DNA of 64,000 nucleotides from Methanocorpusculum vombati. Lineage in GTDB: Archaea; Halobacteriota; Methanomicrobia; Methanomicrobiales; Methanocorpusculaceae. Below are positions 16,543 through 25,578 of the stretch, one piece after another. The position numbers and the translations under genes were made by a program. The stretch is taken from NCBI RefSeq assembly GCF_026891935.1, contig NZ_JAPTGC010000001.1:124001-188000 (forward strand). Reading direction: 5' to 3'. Below the pieces are notes generated by a model that was given only the letters and a program-made list of their open reading frames with translations, ran no database searches and was not told the origin of the DNA. Numbering within the stretch: position 1 is the stretch's first letter; each line of letters begins with the position of its first letter.

Positions 16543-17529
16543 ATGCTGAAAAAATATTATGATGCTGACGTTGACTGGTCGCATATTGCCGGAAAAACGG
16601 TGGCAGTGATCGGCTACGGTTCGCAGGGACGCGCCCAGGCGGCAAATCTGCGGGACAGCGGCCTTGCGGTGATCGTGGGTGTGCGGCCCGGACGAAGTTT
16701 TGAGGCGGCAAGCTGTGACGGATTTTCCACGATGCCGGTTGCGGATGCCGTTCGCAAAGCGGACATTCTTGCAATGCTGGTACCGGACGAATCGGCTGCG
16801 GAGATCTTCCGCCGCGATATGCTGCCCTGGCTGCATGACGGTCAGACACTTGTGTTTGCCCACGGTTTCAATATTCATTACGGACAGATCGTTCCCCCGC
16901 CGAATGTGGATGTGGTGATGGTGGCGCCGAAAGGTGTCGGTCCGCAGGTCAGACGACTCTACCTCGAAGACTCCGGTGTTGCCTCGCTTGTTGCCGTGCA
17001 TCAGGATGTGACCGGTTCTGCAAAGCAGACGGCTCTTGCCTTTGCGAAAGGTATCGGTTCCGCCCGCTCCGTTATCATGGAATCAACCTTTGCGGATGAG
17101 ACCGAGACGGATCTGTTCGGCGAGCAGACAGTGATCTGCGGCGGTGTGGTGAATCTGATGAAAGCGGCATACGATACTTTGGTCGCAGCAGGATACGAAC
17201 CGGAGATGGCATACTACGAGTGTATGCATGAGCTGAAACTGGTCGTTGACCTTCTCTACGAAGGGGGATTTACGAAGATGCACGACTCGGTGTCGAAGAC
17301 CGCCGGATACGGCGGCCTGACCCGCGGTCCGCGGGTGGTCGGCCCAAAGACCCGTGCTGCGATGCAGGAAATCCTTGCCGAGATTCAGTCTGGCGCGTTC
17401 GCCCGCGAGTGGCTCTTGGAAAACCAGGTGAACCGTCCGCAGTATACGGCGCTGGTGCGGCAAGAGAAGGAGTCGGAGCTGGAGCGGGTAGGAACTGCGG
17501 TCCGGAGAATTATTTCCGACGGAAAATAA
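16543..17529 (+). CDS. ilvC: Ketol-acid reductoisomerase
   Basis: 328 residues, class I length. It converts acetolactate (or acetohydroxybutyrate) to the dihydroxy acid in valine, leucine and isoleucine synthesis. The Rossmann motif VIGYGSQGRAQAANL is at residues 18-32; the C-terminal knotted domain shows DLFGEQTVICGG and YECMHELKLVVDLLYEGG with the acidic metal ligands. The neighbouring ilv genes are not in the window, so it appears to be a single-gene unit, divergent from mptA by 129 bp. Start chosen at MLKKYYDADVDW because the TATA box is 30 bp upstream. Confidence 0.96.
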   Translation: MLKKYYDADVDWSHIAGKTVAVIGYGSQGRAQAANLRDSGLAVIVGVRPGRSFEAASCDGFSTMPVADAVRKADILAMLVPDESAAEIFRRDMLPWLHDGQTLVFAHGFNIHYGQIVPPPNVDVVMVAPKGVGPQVRRLYLEDSGVASLVAVHQDVTGSAKQTALAFAKGIGSARSVIMESTFADETETDLFGEQTVICGGVVNLMKAAYDTLVAAGYEPEMAYYECMHELKLVVDLLYEGGFTKMHDSVSKTAGYGGLTRGPRVVGPKTRAAMQEILAEIQSGAFAREWLLENQVNRPQYTALVRQEKESELERVGTAVRRIISDGK

Positions 17530-17946
17530 TTTTTTATCTGGCAATGTTTCGCAGAACGTGCATAAAATTTATCAAAGAGTATCCACAAAGATACAGTTTG
17601 ATCAAAATGGTATAGATTCTGCGATGTTTACTCTTTGGCCAGACCGTATCTCGTGCAGGTATATGGGTTGACCGAATGGTCTTCATGGTTTGAGGGAAAT
17701 ACCATCGTCTGACTTCATGTGGATTCATGTTTTCCCTGTTTTATCGTATTTCCCACAGGTACAGGTGTCGAATAGTATTTACCATGACTGAGATTTGAGA
17801 CAGTCATATAGCACGAGTGAAATTATGATTGGAACACAACAGAAAAGAGAGTATATATCGAACTTCACCGAGTTGCGCAGCTTGAAATACCGTGTCAATA
17901 AACACGATCTGGTTACCAATTCCGTCCTCCGCAAATGCAACTGGAG
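17530..17946. other. Gene-free stretch, probably decayed sequence
   Basis: No frame here shows a recognisable protein or good start. It holds a small hairpin GTATC-CACAAA-GATAC at about 17579-17594. On the minus strand, a different frame from the neighbouring remnant reads as a plausible but unassigned stretch from about 17995 down to 17825, which fits decaying coding sequence. A 63-residue plus-strand frame at 17795-17986 is considered a shadow. Confidence 0.4.
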
Positions 17947-18216
17947 TCAGATGCACAAGCATCGCCGTATCACAAAAAGACAATAACAGGATATGCCTTC
18001 GGGGATTTCGGACTGCAAAATACTCTTCATTGATGTGAAAAAGTCCTTCTTGGGCTTTTTACTTTTTTGCGGTTGTGTACTGTTGAACAGATACACTGCC
18101 CGGACTTTGTCCGTATCATTTTTTGCCCCGGAAAAAAGCTCCGCGGCACATTTCTGAATTGCAGGATGCAGGTAGTTGATGTACGGGATATCCCCAAGAA
18201 ATTTCCGGAGATCCAT
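17947..18216 (-). pseudogene. Truncated transglutaminase-like protein (N-terminal remnant)
   Basis: 89 residues. The first 43 (MDLRKFLGDIPYINYLHPA, then AAELFSGAKND and KVRAVYLF) match the beginning of the archaeal/bacterial transglutaminase-like family, in which this stretch normally leads into VRDEIPHSFD and then the catalytic Cys-His-Asp domain of about 150 further residues. Here the sequence departs after YLF into NSTQPQKSKKPKK and ends soon after, with no catalytic cysteine motif. The ATG directly abuts the stop of the VOC gene upstream, so the pair was probably an operon before the truncation. Family recognition from memory of the N-terminal pattern; the fragment is unlikely to be an active enzyme. 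Confidence 0.6.
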
Positions 18217-18591
18217 TCAGCCCCGTCCCGGTGGAAGAACTTCCAGCCAGTAGCCGTCCGGATCGGTGATGAAGTAGATCCCCAGATCCTCATTGATGAA
18301 TGCAACACAGCCCATTGCTTTGTGTTTTGCAAGAGCACCCTCATAATCGTCCGTGGAAAACGCCAGATGAAACTCGTTGTCGCCGAGATCATACGGTTCG
18401 GTCCGGTCCCGCAGCCAGGTCAGTTCCAGCTTGTGGCCGGACGACCCGTCGCCCAGATACACAATAATAAACGCTCCGGACTCTGGTGCAATGCGGCCTA
18501 CCTCGAAAAGACCGAGCGCATCTGCATAAAATTTCATTGATCGTTCCAGATCAAAGACGTTGATATTGTTGTGCAGCATCGAAAATTTCAT
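18217..18591 (-). CDS. VOC-family (glyoxalase/lactoylglutathione lyase-like) protein
   Basis: 124 residues in a vicinal-oxygen-chelate fold: HNNINVFDLERSMKFYADALGL at the start, HLAFSTDDYEGALAKHKAMG in the middle, and the C-terminal YFITDPDGYWLEVLP. The likely metal ligands are His7 or His8, the Glu of KLELTWL, the His of FHLAFS and the Glu of WLEVLP. Sequence is close to glyoxalase I, which handles methylglyoxal, but glutathione is not expected in this organism, so the true thiol or substrate is open. The stop abuts the start of the truncated transglutaminase remnant. Confidence 0.88.
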   Translation of the reverse strand: MKFSMLHNNINVFDLERSMKFYADALGLFEVGRIAPESGAFIIVYLGDGSSGHKLELTWLRDRTEPYDLGDNEFHLAFSTDDYEGALAKHKAMGCVAFINEDLGIYFITDPDGYWLEVLPPGRG

Positions 18592-18688
18592 GAGAATCTG
18601 TTGGCGCGGACATCATATCTACCCATATCCTCGAACCCCACTAGTTTATTATGAACTCTGCCGGATAACTTAACCAGCAATCAACCGC

Positions 18689-20182
18689 ATGACGCAGGAT
18701 ATCCAAAAAACCCTGGAAGCATTCTTCCACCATCAGACATTCCGGCCCAATCAGGAAGAGATCATCCGCGACGTAGTCTCCGGTCGTGACGTACTGGCTG
18801 TCATGGCAACCGGCGGCGGGAAATCCCTCTGCTACCAGCTCCCGGCCATGATGCTGGACGGCATGACGGTTGTCATCTCCCCCCTAATTGCACTCATGAA
18901 AGATCAGGTGGACGCCCTTTCAGGACAGGGTGTCCGGGTGGAAACACTCAACAGTACGCAGACGTACGACGAACGGCTCCGCGTCGAAAAAGAGATCGCC
19001 GCAGGAACCGTTCGCATCCTCTACGTCTCACCCGAACGTGCGGTAACCCCCGTATTTGCCGCAACACTTTCCCGCTGCCGTGTTGCACTTTTTGCGGTGG
19101 ATGAAGCCCACTGTATTTCCATGTGGGGGCACCAGTTCCGGCCCGAGTACCGGGAGATCAAAACGCTCCGGGAAAAGTTTCCGGCTGTACCGGTTATCGC
19201 CCTGACCGCGACTGCAACTGAACGGGTCCGGGAAGACATCGTCCGCGAGCTCGGCATGAAAAATCCTCGTGAGTATGTCGGCAGCTTCAACCGGAAAAAT
19301 CTCCGGTATGAGGTGTATGAAGAACCGTCCGGTTCGGTACGCGTCCAGCGGATTGTCAGTTACGTTGTTGCGCATCCGGACACCTCGGGTATCATCTACT
19401 GTTTTTCCCGTAAAAGCTGCGAGGAAGTTGCCGAACGTCTCAGGCGTTCCCGCATTCTGGCGAGTCCCTACCATGCGGGCATGCCGACCCCCGAACGCAG
19501 CCGCATTCAGGAAGGGTTTCTGAACAACACCATCCGGGTTATCTGTGCAACGATCGCGTTCGGCATGGGAATTGACAAACCGGACGTCGGCTACGTCATC
19601 CATGCCCATCTTCCGAAGGATCTTGAATCCTACTATCAGGAAACCGGTCGTGCCGGCCGTGCCGGTGGCCGTGCGGACTGTATTCTCTACTACTCCGCAG
19701 GCGACCGGGCAAAGATCTCTTCCATGCTGGAACGCGAGTTTTCCAGTTCTGAAAAACTGCGCATCGCAAAACAGAAACTCGCGGACATGTACTCCTACTG
19801 CGTAACGCCGGGCTGCCGGAGAAAAGTTCTGCTCTCCTACTTCGGCGAGGAAATCTCCCCGTGCGGCAACTGTGACCGCTGCGATCGATCGAAACCGAAA
19901 CCCAAAAAGATTGCTGTCCCCTCAGGCGATCTCTCCCGGGTTGTGTACGATGCGGCATGCAGTCTTTCGGGGCAGATGACCGTATCATCCTTCGTATCCT
20001 TCCTTCTCGGTCTGGACCGTGCCCATACAAAAAGCTCCGGCCTGACGTCGCATCCGTTCTACGGTGCCGCAAAAGAACATGAACGTTCTGAGGTCATGGG
20101 AGCCGTACAGGACCTGATCGCCGCAAAAAAACTCTGTCTCCGGGGAAATGCGGTTATGAAACTCTGTATCGCAGAAAAATAA
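18689..20182 (+). CDS. recQ: RecQ-type ATP-dependent DNA helicase
   Basis: 497 residues. The SF2 motifs are in order: FRPNQEEII (motif 0), MATGGGKSLCYQLPA (Walker A, residues about 45-59), VDEAHCISMWGHQFRPEY (DEAH and the RecQ-specific aromatic loop), TATAT, YHAGM, and QETGRAGRAGG (motif VI). The RQC zinc site follows (CVTPGCRRKVLLSYF ... CGNCDRC at about 370-405). A winged-helix part follows, but the HRDC domain of E. coli RecQ is missing. RecQ proteins unwind forks and recombination intermediates; the family is patchy in archaea, which suggests acquisition from bacteria. Single gene. Confidence 0.93.
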   Translation: MTQDIQKTLEAFFHHQTFRPNQEEIIRDVVSGRDVLAVMATGGGKSLCYQLPAMMLDGMTVVISPLIALMKDQVDALSGQGVRVETLNSTQTYDERLRVEKEIAAGTVRILYVSPERAVTPVFAATLSRCRVALFAVDEAHCISMWGHQFRPEYREIKTLREKFPAVPVIALTATATERVREDIVRELGMKNPREYVGSFNRKNLRYEVYEEPSGSVRVQRIVSYVVAHPDTSGIIYCFSRKSCEEVAERLRRSRILASPYHAGMPTPERSRIQEGFLNNTIRVICATIAFGMGIDKPDVGYVIHAHLPKDLESYYQETGRAGRAGGRADCILYYSAGDRAKISSMLEREFSSSEKLRIAKQKLADMYSYCVTPGCRRKVLLSYFGEEISPCGNCDRCDRSKPKPKKIAVPSGDLSRVVYDAACSLSGQMTVSSFVSFLLGLDRAHTKSSGLTSHPFYGAAKEHERSEVMGAVQDLIAAKKLCLRGNAVMKLCIAEK

Positions 20183-20293
20183 TATCTCGCACCGGAAAAG
20201 CCTTGTTCAGAAAACCCTGAACACACTGACAGAAAAAACATCACAGAACACACGTAAACCGCAACACCAAAAATGATTGAAGGGGGTACTGCC

Positions 20294-22396
20294 TTAACAG
20301 CACAGGAATATTTCTGCATCGCATAAAAGCGGTCGCATACTTACTGCACTAATACCCATCGTAGACACATTGTGCAGAAGTGCACCTGCCGCCGGGGAAA
20401 GAACACCAAACTGACCGAGCACCAGAAGACCGGTATTGAATCCGAGAATAAACCGATAGTTCCTGTTGATGCGACCCAGCAATCTTTGGCTCAGGCATCG
20501 GAGAAGAAGAAGTTCCCGCAGATCTGCGGAGAGAAGCGTAATGTCTGCAACCTCCCGGGCAATATCTGATGCATCCTTCATCGCAACCGACACATTCGCT
20601 TCCGCAAGTCCGGGCGTATCGTTCACGCCGTCACCAACCATAATGACTCTCCGGCCGGAAGCCTTCAGATCCCTGATGATTACAGCCTTATCCTCAGGAA
20701 GCACCTGCGAATAGTAGGTATCAATACCGGTTGCAGACGCAACCGCCCGTGCAGTTGCCTCACCATCGCCGGTGATCATCACCACATTTGTGACACCAAG
20801 ACCTTTCAGGGCTGTGATCACCTCTCCGGCCATCGGACGTACGGCATCCTCAATACAAATGATCCCGGCAAGCCGATTCCCGATTGCCAGATAGATGAGG
20901 GATCTTCCGGACTCACTTTCCCTCTCAATTACCGATCTCTCCTCATCTCCGAGGAGAACGCCCTCATCATCAAAAACAAAATGGGCACTGCCTATCAGGG
21001 CGCGTTTTCCGTGCAGCTGACTTGCAATACCGTGTGCAACCACATACTCAACAGCCGCATGCTCTTCCCCGTGCTTGAGTCCCTCCTCTGCGGCTTTGCG
21101 GACAATTGCCCGTGCAACACTATGCGGAAAATGTTCCTCAAGACACGCCCCCGTCCGCAGAACATCCCGCTCCGTATAACCGGCGAAGGGAATTACGCCG
21201 GTAACCTCCGGACTTGCGACGGTGAGCGTTCCGGTCTTGTCGAAGACAATCGTATCAGCAAGTGCAAACTCTTCCAGATACCTTCCTCCTTTTACCATGA
21301 CATTCATCGTAGACGCCTCCCGCATAGCAGAGATGACAGAGATTGGTGTAGAGAGTTTGAGAGCGCAGGAATAGTCAACCATCAGAACCGACAACGCCCG
21401 CCTCAGATTACCAGTGAAAAGGAAGATACCCGCTGCTCCAAGAAAACTATAAGGAACAATCGAATCCGCAAGCTGTTCTGCTTTATTCTGTACATCCGCC
21501 TTCAGCGCCTCGGACTGATCAATCAGATCCACAATTTTGTTGATACGTGTATCATCGCCCAAAGATCTGACCGCAACCGCGATCTCTCCTTCCTCCACAA
21601 CAGTTCCCGCATACACACCTGCACCGAACGCCTTGTGGACCGGGAGGGGTTCACCGGTCATGGAAGACTCATTTACCATCGCATCGCCGCAGGATATCGT
21701 ACCATCAACCGGAATCATAGATCCGGCCCGCACGATCACCTGATCGCCCGGGGAAACACGGGAGATGGGGATAGACATCTCACCGTTCTCTGTTTTGATC
21801 CAGACACGATCAACATTGATTGCAAGACTGTGAACGAGAGCATTACGGGTACGTTTCTTCGTGTAATCCTCTAACAGACCGGATAACCGCAGAAGAAACA
21901 TAATTGAACTTGCCGTCCCGGTATCCCCCTGCAGCATTGCGGCCCCGATGGCTGAAGCATCCAGAACCGGAGTATCGAGCCTTCCGTGCAGAATACTTGA
22001 ACCGCCGTATCGGAAGTAACCGCACGCACGAAGAATTGTCCGGACACGGCGGACCGGCAGAGGAAGCAGGGGGCGAACCACAAACCGCCGGAACAGCAGG
22101 AGCGAAAGGTCACGGACGAATGCCTCATCGGTTCTTTTACTCTCCAGTCCGTACACTGACGGCGCAGGCAGATTGTTGATCCGGATGCTGTTCAGCACAG
22201 AAAGAAGATCACTCCTGCAGTTTTTCTGATAAAGAATCAGAATACTTCCGTTTTTGTGATTTGCCGCAACCTCACGCACGCAGGGGACCATTCCCAGACG
22301 CTCCTCAAGCGAGACACTTTCCTCTATACCAAATGCATACATGCCGCCCCGGAGCCTCATGCGTCCGGGGAGGTCATGAACTATAGTGTACTGCAT
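20294..22396 (-). CDS. P1B-type metal-transporting ATPase with HMA_2-like N-terminus
   Basis: 700 residues. The N-terminal 75 residues resemble a degenerate heavy-metal-associated domain of the HMA_2 kind (DLPGRMRLRGG), without a CxxC. The P-type core has TGEP, the phosphorylation site DKTGTLT at about residue 394, TGDG and GDGVND. The transmembrane metal motif is SCALKLSTP in place of the CPC of copper pumps; this SC form occurs in CtpC-like and related pumps connected with Mn, Zn or Fe. The C-terminus ends in FLCC. The small membrane protein gene immediately upstream (8 bp) is its likely partner. Metal specificity is not decidable from sequence alone. Confidence 0.92.
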   Translation of the reverse strand: MQYTIVHDLPGRMRLRGGMYAFGIEESVSLEERLGMVPCVREVAANHKNGSILILYQKNCRSDLLSVLNSIRINNLPAPSVYGLESKRTDEAFVRDLSLLLFRRFVVRPLLPLPVRRVRTILRACGYFRYGGSSILHGRLDTPVLDASAIGAAMLQGDTGTASSIMFLLRLSGLLEDYTKKRTRNALVHSLAINVDRVWIKTENGEMSIPISRVSPGDQVIVRAGSMIPVDGTISCGDAMVNESSMTGEPLPVHKAFGAGVYAGTVVEEGEIAVAVRSLGDDTRINKIVDLIDQSEALKADVQNKAEQLADSIVPYSFLGAAGIFLFTGNLRRALSVLMVDYSCALKLSTPISVISAMREASTMNVMVKGGRYLEEFALADTIVFDKTGTLTVASPEVTGVIPFAGYTERDVLRTGACLEEHFPHSVARAIVRKAAEEGLKHGEEHAAVEYVVAHGIASQLHGKRALIGSAHFVFDDEGVLLGDEERSVIERESESGRSLIYLAIGNRLAGIICIEDAVRPMAGEVITALKGLGVTNVVMITGDGEATARAVASATGIDTYYSQVLPEDKAVIIRDLKASGRRVIMVGDGVNDTPGLAEANVSVAMKDASDIAREVADITLLSADLRELLLLRCLSQRLLGRINRNYRFILGFNTGLLVLGQFGVLSPAAGALLHNVSTMGISAVSMRPLLCDAEIFLCC

Positions 22397-22403
22397 GAGG
22401 GTC

Positions 22404-22685
22404 TTACATCTCGATCTTTTTTACCTCAGCCGATGGACACTCCGCATCGTCATCATCATCCGGGACCCGGAACTTTTGGACGTAGACATCTTCTGCATCC
22501 TCTTTGATACTGCTGAGGGCTGCCTCCGCGTCATCTCTCATCTTCATTCCCTGAGCAAGCCCGGCAACCGCCAGATCACGTGCAGCTTTACTGCCGAGAA
22601 TGGTTACTGCTGCTGCTCCGACGGCCACGCCGCCAAGAAAAAGCCAAGTTCTCTGATCTTTCATGATGTCTTGAATCTGCACCAT
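22404..22685 (-). CDS. Small membrane protein beside the P-type ATPase (DUF6110/PacL-like)
   Basis: 93 residues from the ATG at 22685. One Gly/Ala-rich membrane helix (WLFLGGVAVGAAAVTILG, about residues 14-31) is followed by an amphipathic helical part and an acidic tail VPDDDDDAECPSAEVKKIEM. Size, order of parts and position just before the ATPase gene match DUF6110 proteins and, in design, the mycobacterial PacL proteins (DUF1490), which scaffold P-ATPases and bind metal with a short C-terminal motif. Here the Asp run and one Cys are candidate metal ligands. Stop and ATPase start are 8 bp apart, so they are co-transcribed. The functional parallel is an inference. Confidence 0.75.
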   Translation of the reverse strand: MVQIQDIMKDQRTWLFLGGVAVGAAAVTILGSKAARDLAVAGLAQGMKMRDDAEAALSSIKEDAEDVYVQKFRVPDDDDDAECPSAEVKKIEM

Positions 22686-22850
22686 ACCTACTATCTTTCC
22701 TGTTAGGTGAACAAATAGTGTCTCCGAACAATCTTCGGAACTGCGGCCGTTCCGAATATGTTTTGCATCTCCAAACCCGGGTATTGTGCAGTTTTCCCAA
22801 ACATTTTTCGGACAGGGCATTTATCCGCCTAACATCTTATGAATAGTGTA

Positions 22851-22868
22851 GGAACACCCGGGTGTTCC
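22851..22868. promoter_or_regulatory. Perfect 18-bp palindrome, candidate operator
   Basis: GGAACACCCGGGTGTTCC is its own reverse complement and lies 166 bp upstream of the small membrane protein/P-ATPase operon. No T-run follows on either strand, so a binding site is more likely than a terminator. Confidence 0.5.
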
Positions 22869-23690
22869 GTCCCCATGTATGATCTGTGAACACATCCGCA
22901 GGTAATGCAGAAAGGAGGTCTGATACAAAAATGAGGTAACCCAACCCCGCAGACATACAATTTCATGGAATGAACCATCTTGTCCGGTAATAAGGCGGTG
23001 CCACCCGCCTGCCGCGTGTCCACAACATTCTCTCTCACCAGGCGGAACAACCATTCAAACACAAAGGGTCAGAGAAGATCTGCGTTCGACTCCTCCAAAA
23101 CAGGCGTGTTCCTCTTCTGTCCCATCTCAAATATCCGCCCGGTCATTTTTTTGGTTTTTGTTCAGTTTCCGACCGATCTTCGGCCGGTGTTTTTCACTAC
23201 CTAACATCCAAATGATATATTGGAACAGTACGATGTTTGCCCCCCAAAGAAAACACTGCTGTTTCCACAAACATAGCATCAGCAAACTGCGGACTTCATC
23301 AGCACGGGTGCTGTATTGTCGTATTGCATGAAGCTACTGTTACGTGCGTTGTTTCTTTTCGGCAGCAGGAGAGACATACCACCAGAGAATTTCTGTCATT
23401 AGAGACTGCATTGAACAGATTCGGATTTACTGTGCAGTCTCAAATATTTTCCCAAAATACCCGCAAACCGGATGGTTTTTGCGGAAAAGTTATGGTTCGT
23501 ATCATGAACAGGGGGTCATGCTGCCGTTTCAGCATTCTGCCGGATTTGCTGAAGTAACGGAACACCGGAAAGCGAACCGCCCATGGCTTTGTGTTATTGG
23601 CAAAAACCGTAGAATTGCTAATTTTTATCTGTTTTTCCTCCGTTGGAATAGTACCGGAACTTTGTCCGGTGGATATCACTGAGTCAAAGC

Positions 23691-23700
23691 CCATAAATAT
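23691..23700 (+). promoter_or_regulatory. TATA box of the NhaC-type antiporter gene
   Basis: CATAAATATA lies 55-64 bp before the ATG, leaving room for a leader of about 30 nt that includes a small stem (TCAGGTA/TACCCTGA) running into the ribosome-binding site GAGGTG. Confidence 0.5.
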
Positions 23701-23754
23701 AGTGCCGTTTAATATCTTTCTCATTCAGGTACTTTTACCCTGAGGTGTGTTCTT

Positions 23755-25578
23755 ATGGAAAAATCAAAGATGGTTGATATCATCGCCCTGATTGTGGTGA
23801 TCGTCGCCTTTGCAATACCGCTTGCAACCGGTCTTATCGGCGCCGCTCCCGAGGGAGGGTCTGCAGCAGAGTATGCTCAGATTCTTGGAATCTGGACGCT
23901 GATACCTCCGATTCTCGCACTGCTTCTGGCATTCCTCACAAGAAATGTCATTCTCTCGCTGTTCCTTGGCGTACTCTCCGGTGCATGGATGCTTGCCCTT
24001 CTTGGCGGCGACATTCTGGGTGCCATTGGCGGAGCATTCTTCGGCTCCACCGAGTACTTCATCGGCACCCTTGCGGACCGCTGGAACGCAGGTATCATTA
24101 TGCAGGTGCTCGTGATTGGTGCACTGATTGCGCTCATCACCCGCATGGGAGGCATGCGTGCCGTCGCGGAAACGGTGGCACGGCATGCAAAAGGTCCGCG
24201 TACCGCACAGCTTGCAACATGGATCATGGGTTTTGTCATCTTCTTCGATGACTATGCAAACGCACTGATCGTCGGTCCCATTATGCGGCCTGTCTGTGAC
24301 AAGTTCCGCATTTCCCGCGAGCGTCTCGCCTACATTGTAGACTCAACTGCAGCACCGATCGCAGGTATTTTTGTTATCTCGACCTGGATTGGAACCGAAC
24401 TGGTGAACATCAATGAAGGTCTTGCAATTGCCGGCATCACCGGCGTTTCCGCATACAGTATCTTCATCGACACGATTCCTTACCGTTTCTACAACATCCT
24501 TGCGCTCTTCTTCGTGTTTGCTTCTGCAATGCTCCTCCGCGAGTACGGCCCGATGCTTACCGCGGAACTGCGTGCACGCAGAACGGGCGCGACAGTCCGT
24601 CCGGGTTCCGAGGTGGAAAAGGACGACGATGCAGTTCCTGCCGAGGATCAGGACATCTGCAAAGAGGATCACGCAGTTGTCGCAACTTCCAAAAAAGCTC
24701 CGGCAAACATCTGGAATGCTATCATTCCGGTTGGTGTTCTGATCGTCTCTGCACTGATTTTGTTCTTCACCAACGGTGCAGAAGCAATCATGGCCGGCAA
24801 CGGTTTAATTTCTGCGGAGGAGTTCACCCAGCTCGGATTCTTTGACTCGGTGCGTGAGGCTTACAGCTCCTCGGATGCAAGTATTGTACTGTTCCAGGCA
24901 GCACTTCTCGCCTGTATTGTTTCCATCGTGATGGGCTTTGCCCAGAAGATCTTTACCTTAAAGACCGGTATTGAGACCTGGGCGCACGGTATGAAATCGA
25001 TGCTGTATGTGTGTATCATTCTGATTCTTGCCTGGTCGATTGGTTCGATCATCGGCGATCTGGGAACTGCACACTACCTCGTCGGTGCCCTGTCCGAGTC
25101 CCTGCCGATGTGGATTGTTCCGGCTCTCATCTTTATCATTGCCGGTATCATCTCGTTTGCAACGGGAACCGCATACGGAACAATGGCAATTCTTCTGCCG
25201 CTCGTTATTCCGCTCGCCGCAGCAATTGCAGGTTTCTCGACCGGTACGCCGGATGCCTCCATCTACTCCTACATTGTCGTCTGCTCGTCCGGTGTGTTAA
25301 CCGGTGCAATCTTCGGAGACCACTGTTCCCCTATCTCGGATACCACCATTCTCTCATCTATGGGAGCAGGGTGCAGTCTGATAGACCACGTGGACACGCA
25401 GTTGTGGTATGCCTTAACGATTGCAGCGGTTGTTGTCATCGGCTACATCATTGTCGGTTTCGGCATGAATGTGTGGCTCACGCTCCTGATTACGATGGCA
25501 ATTCTTGTCGGCGTTCTGTTCGTTCTCGGAAAAAGAGTTCCGACCTGGAAGCCTGACGAGGAAAAACTGGTGGAGTAA
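23755..25578 (+). CDS. NhaC-family Na+/H+ antiporter
   Basis: 607 residues with about 12 hydrophobic helices. The family core is visible in GFVIFFDDYANALIVGP at about residues 160-176 and again in the second half as VLTGAIFGDHCSPISDTTILSS near 515-536, the conserved aspartate-bearing segments of the NhaC/ArsB-like antiporters. A charged cytoplasmic loop of about 45 residues lies between the halves (around 280-325). It exchanges Na+ for H+ (or a related substrate) across the membrane, matching the sodium dependence of methanogen energy metabolism. Start follows GAGGTG by 7 bp. A terminator overlaps the stop codon. Confidence 0.9.
   Translation: MEKSKMVDIIALIVVIVAFAIPLATGLIGAAPEGGSAAEYAQILGIWTLIPPILALLLAFLTRNVILSLFLGVLSGAWMLALLGGDILGAIGGAFFGSTEYFIGTLADRWNAGIIMQVLVIGALIALITRMGGMRAVAETVARHAKGPRTAQLATWIMGFVIFFDDYANALIVGPIMRPVCDKFRISRERLAYIVDSTAAPIAGIFVISTWIGTELVNINEGLAIAGITGVSAYSIFIDTIPYRFYNILALFFVFASAMLLREYGPMLTAELRARRTGATVRPGSEVEKDDDAVPAEDQDICKEDHAVVATSKKAPANIWNAIIPVGVLIVSALILFFTNGAEAIMAGNGLISAEEFTQLGFFDSVREAYSSSDASIVLFQAALLACIVSIVMGFAQKIFTLKTGIETWAHGMKSMLYVCIILILAWSIGSIIGDLGTAHYLVGALSESLPMWIVPALIFIIAGIISFATGTAYGTMAILLPLVIPLAAAIAGFSTGTPDASIYSYIVVCSSGVLTGAIFGDHCSPISDTTILSSMGAGCSLIDHVDTQLWYALTIAAVVVIGYIIVGFGMNVWLTLLITMAILVGVLFVLGKRVPTWKPDEEKLVE

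Larger units (their letters stand above)
22686..23754. other. About 1.07 kb without a convincing gene
   Basis: Several short frames exist on both strands but none shows a recognisable product or good codon bias. Features seen: CGGAAC-TGCGGCC-GTTCCG at about 22738-22756; a perfect palindrome at 22851-22868; GGCGG-TGCCAC-CCGCC near 22993-23008; a TATA-like TGATATATT near 23212; an ACCGGA-ACTTTG-TCCGGT hairpin at 23653-23670; and the promoter of the antiporter gene near 23691. It may hold small RNAs or decayed genes. Confidence 0.5.

Noticed and set aside
17795-17986. 63-residue plus-strand frame in the gap after ilvC
   Set aside because: No ribosome-binding site, no family resemblance, and the opposite strand reads more like decayed protein.
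20981-21874. 297-residue frame antisense to the P-type ATPase
   Set aside because: Composition is that of a reverse-strand shadow and it crosses the conserved ATPase motifs.
23084-23092. GTTCGACTC, which looks like a tRNA T-loop
   Set aside because: The flanking bases cannot form the 5-bp T-stem and no anticodon or acceptor stem is found around it.
23237-23557. 106-residue frame in the 1-kb gap
   Set aside because: Irregular composition, no good start, no recognisable domain.
23720-23754. Riboswitch-like stem touching the ribosome-binding site of the antiporter gene
   Set aside because: Only a seven-pair stem with a bulge in a short leader; too little structure to claim a switch.
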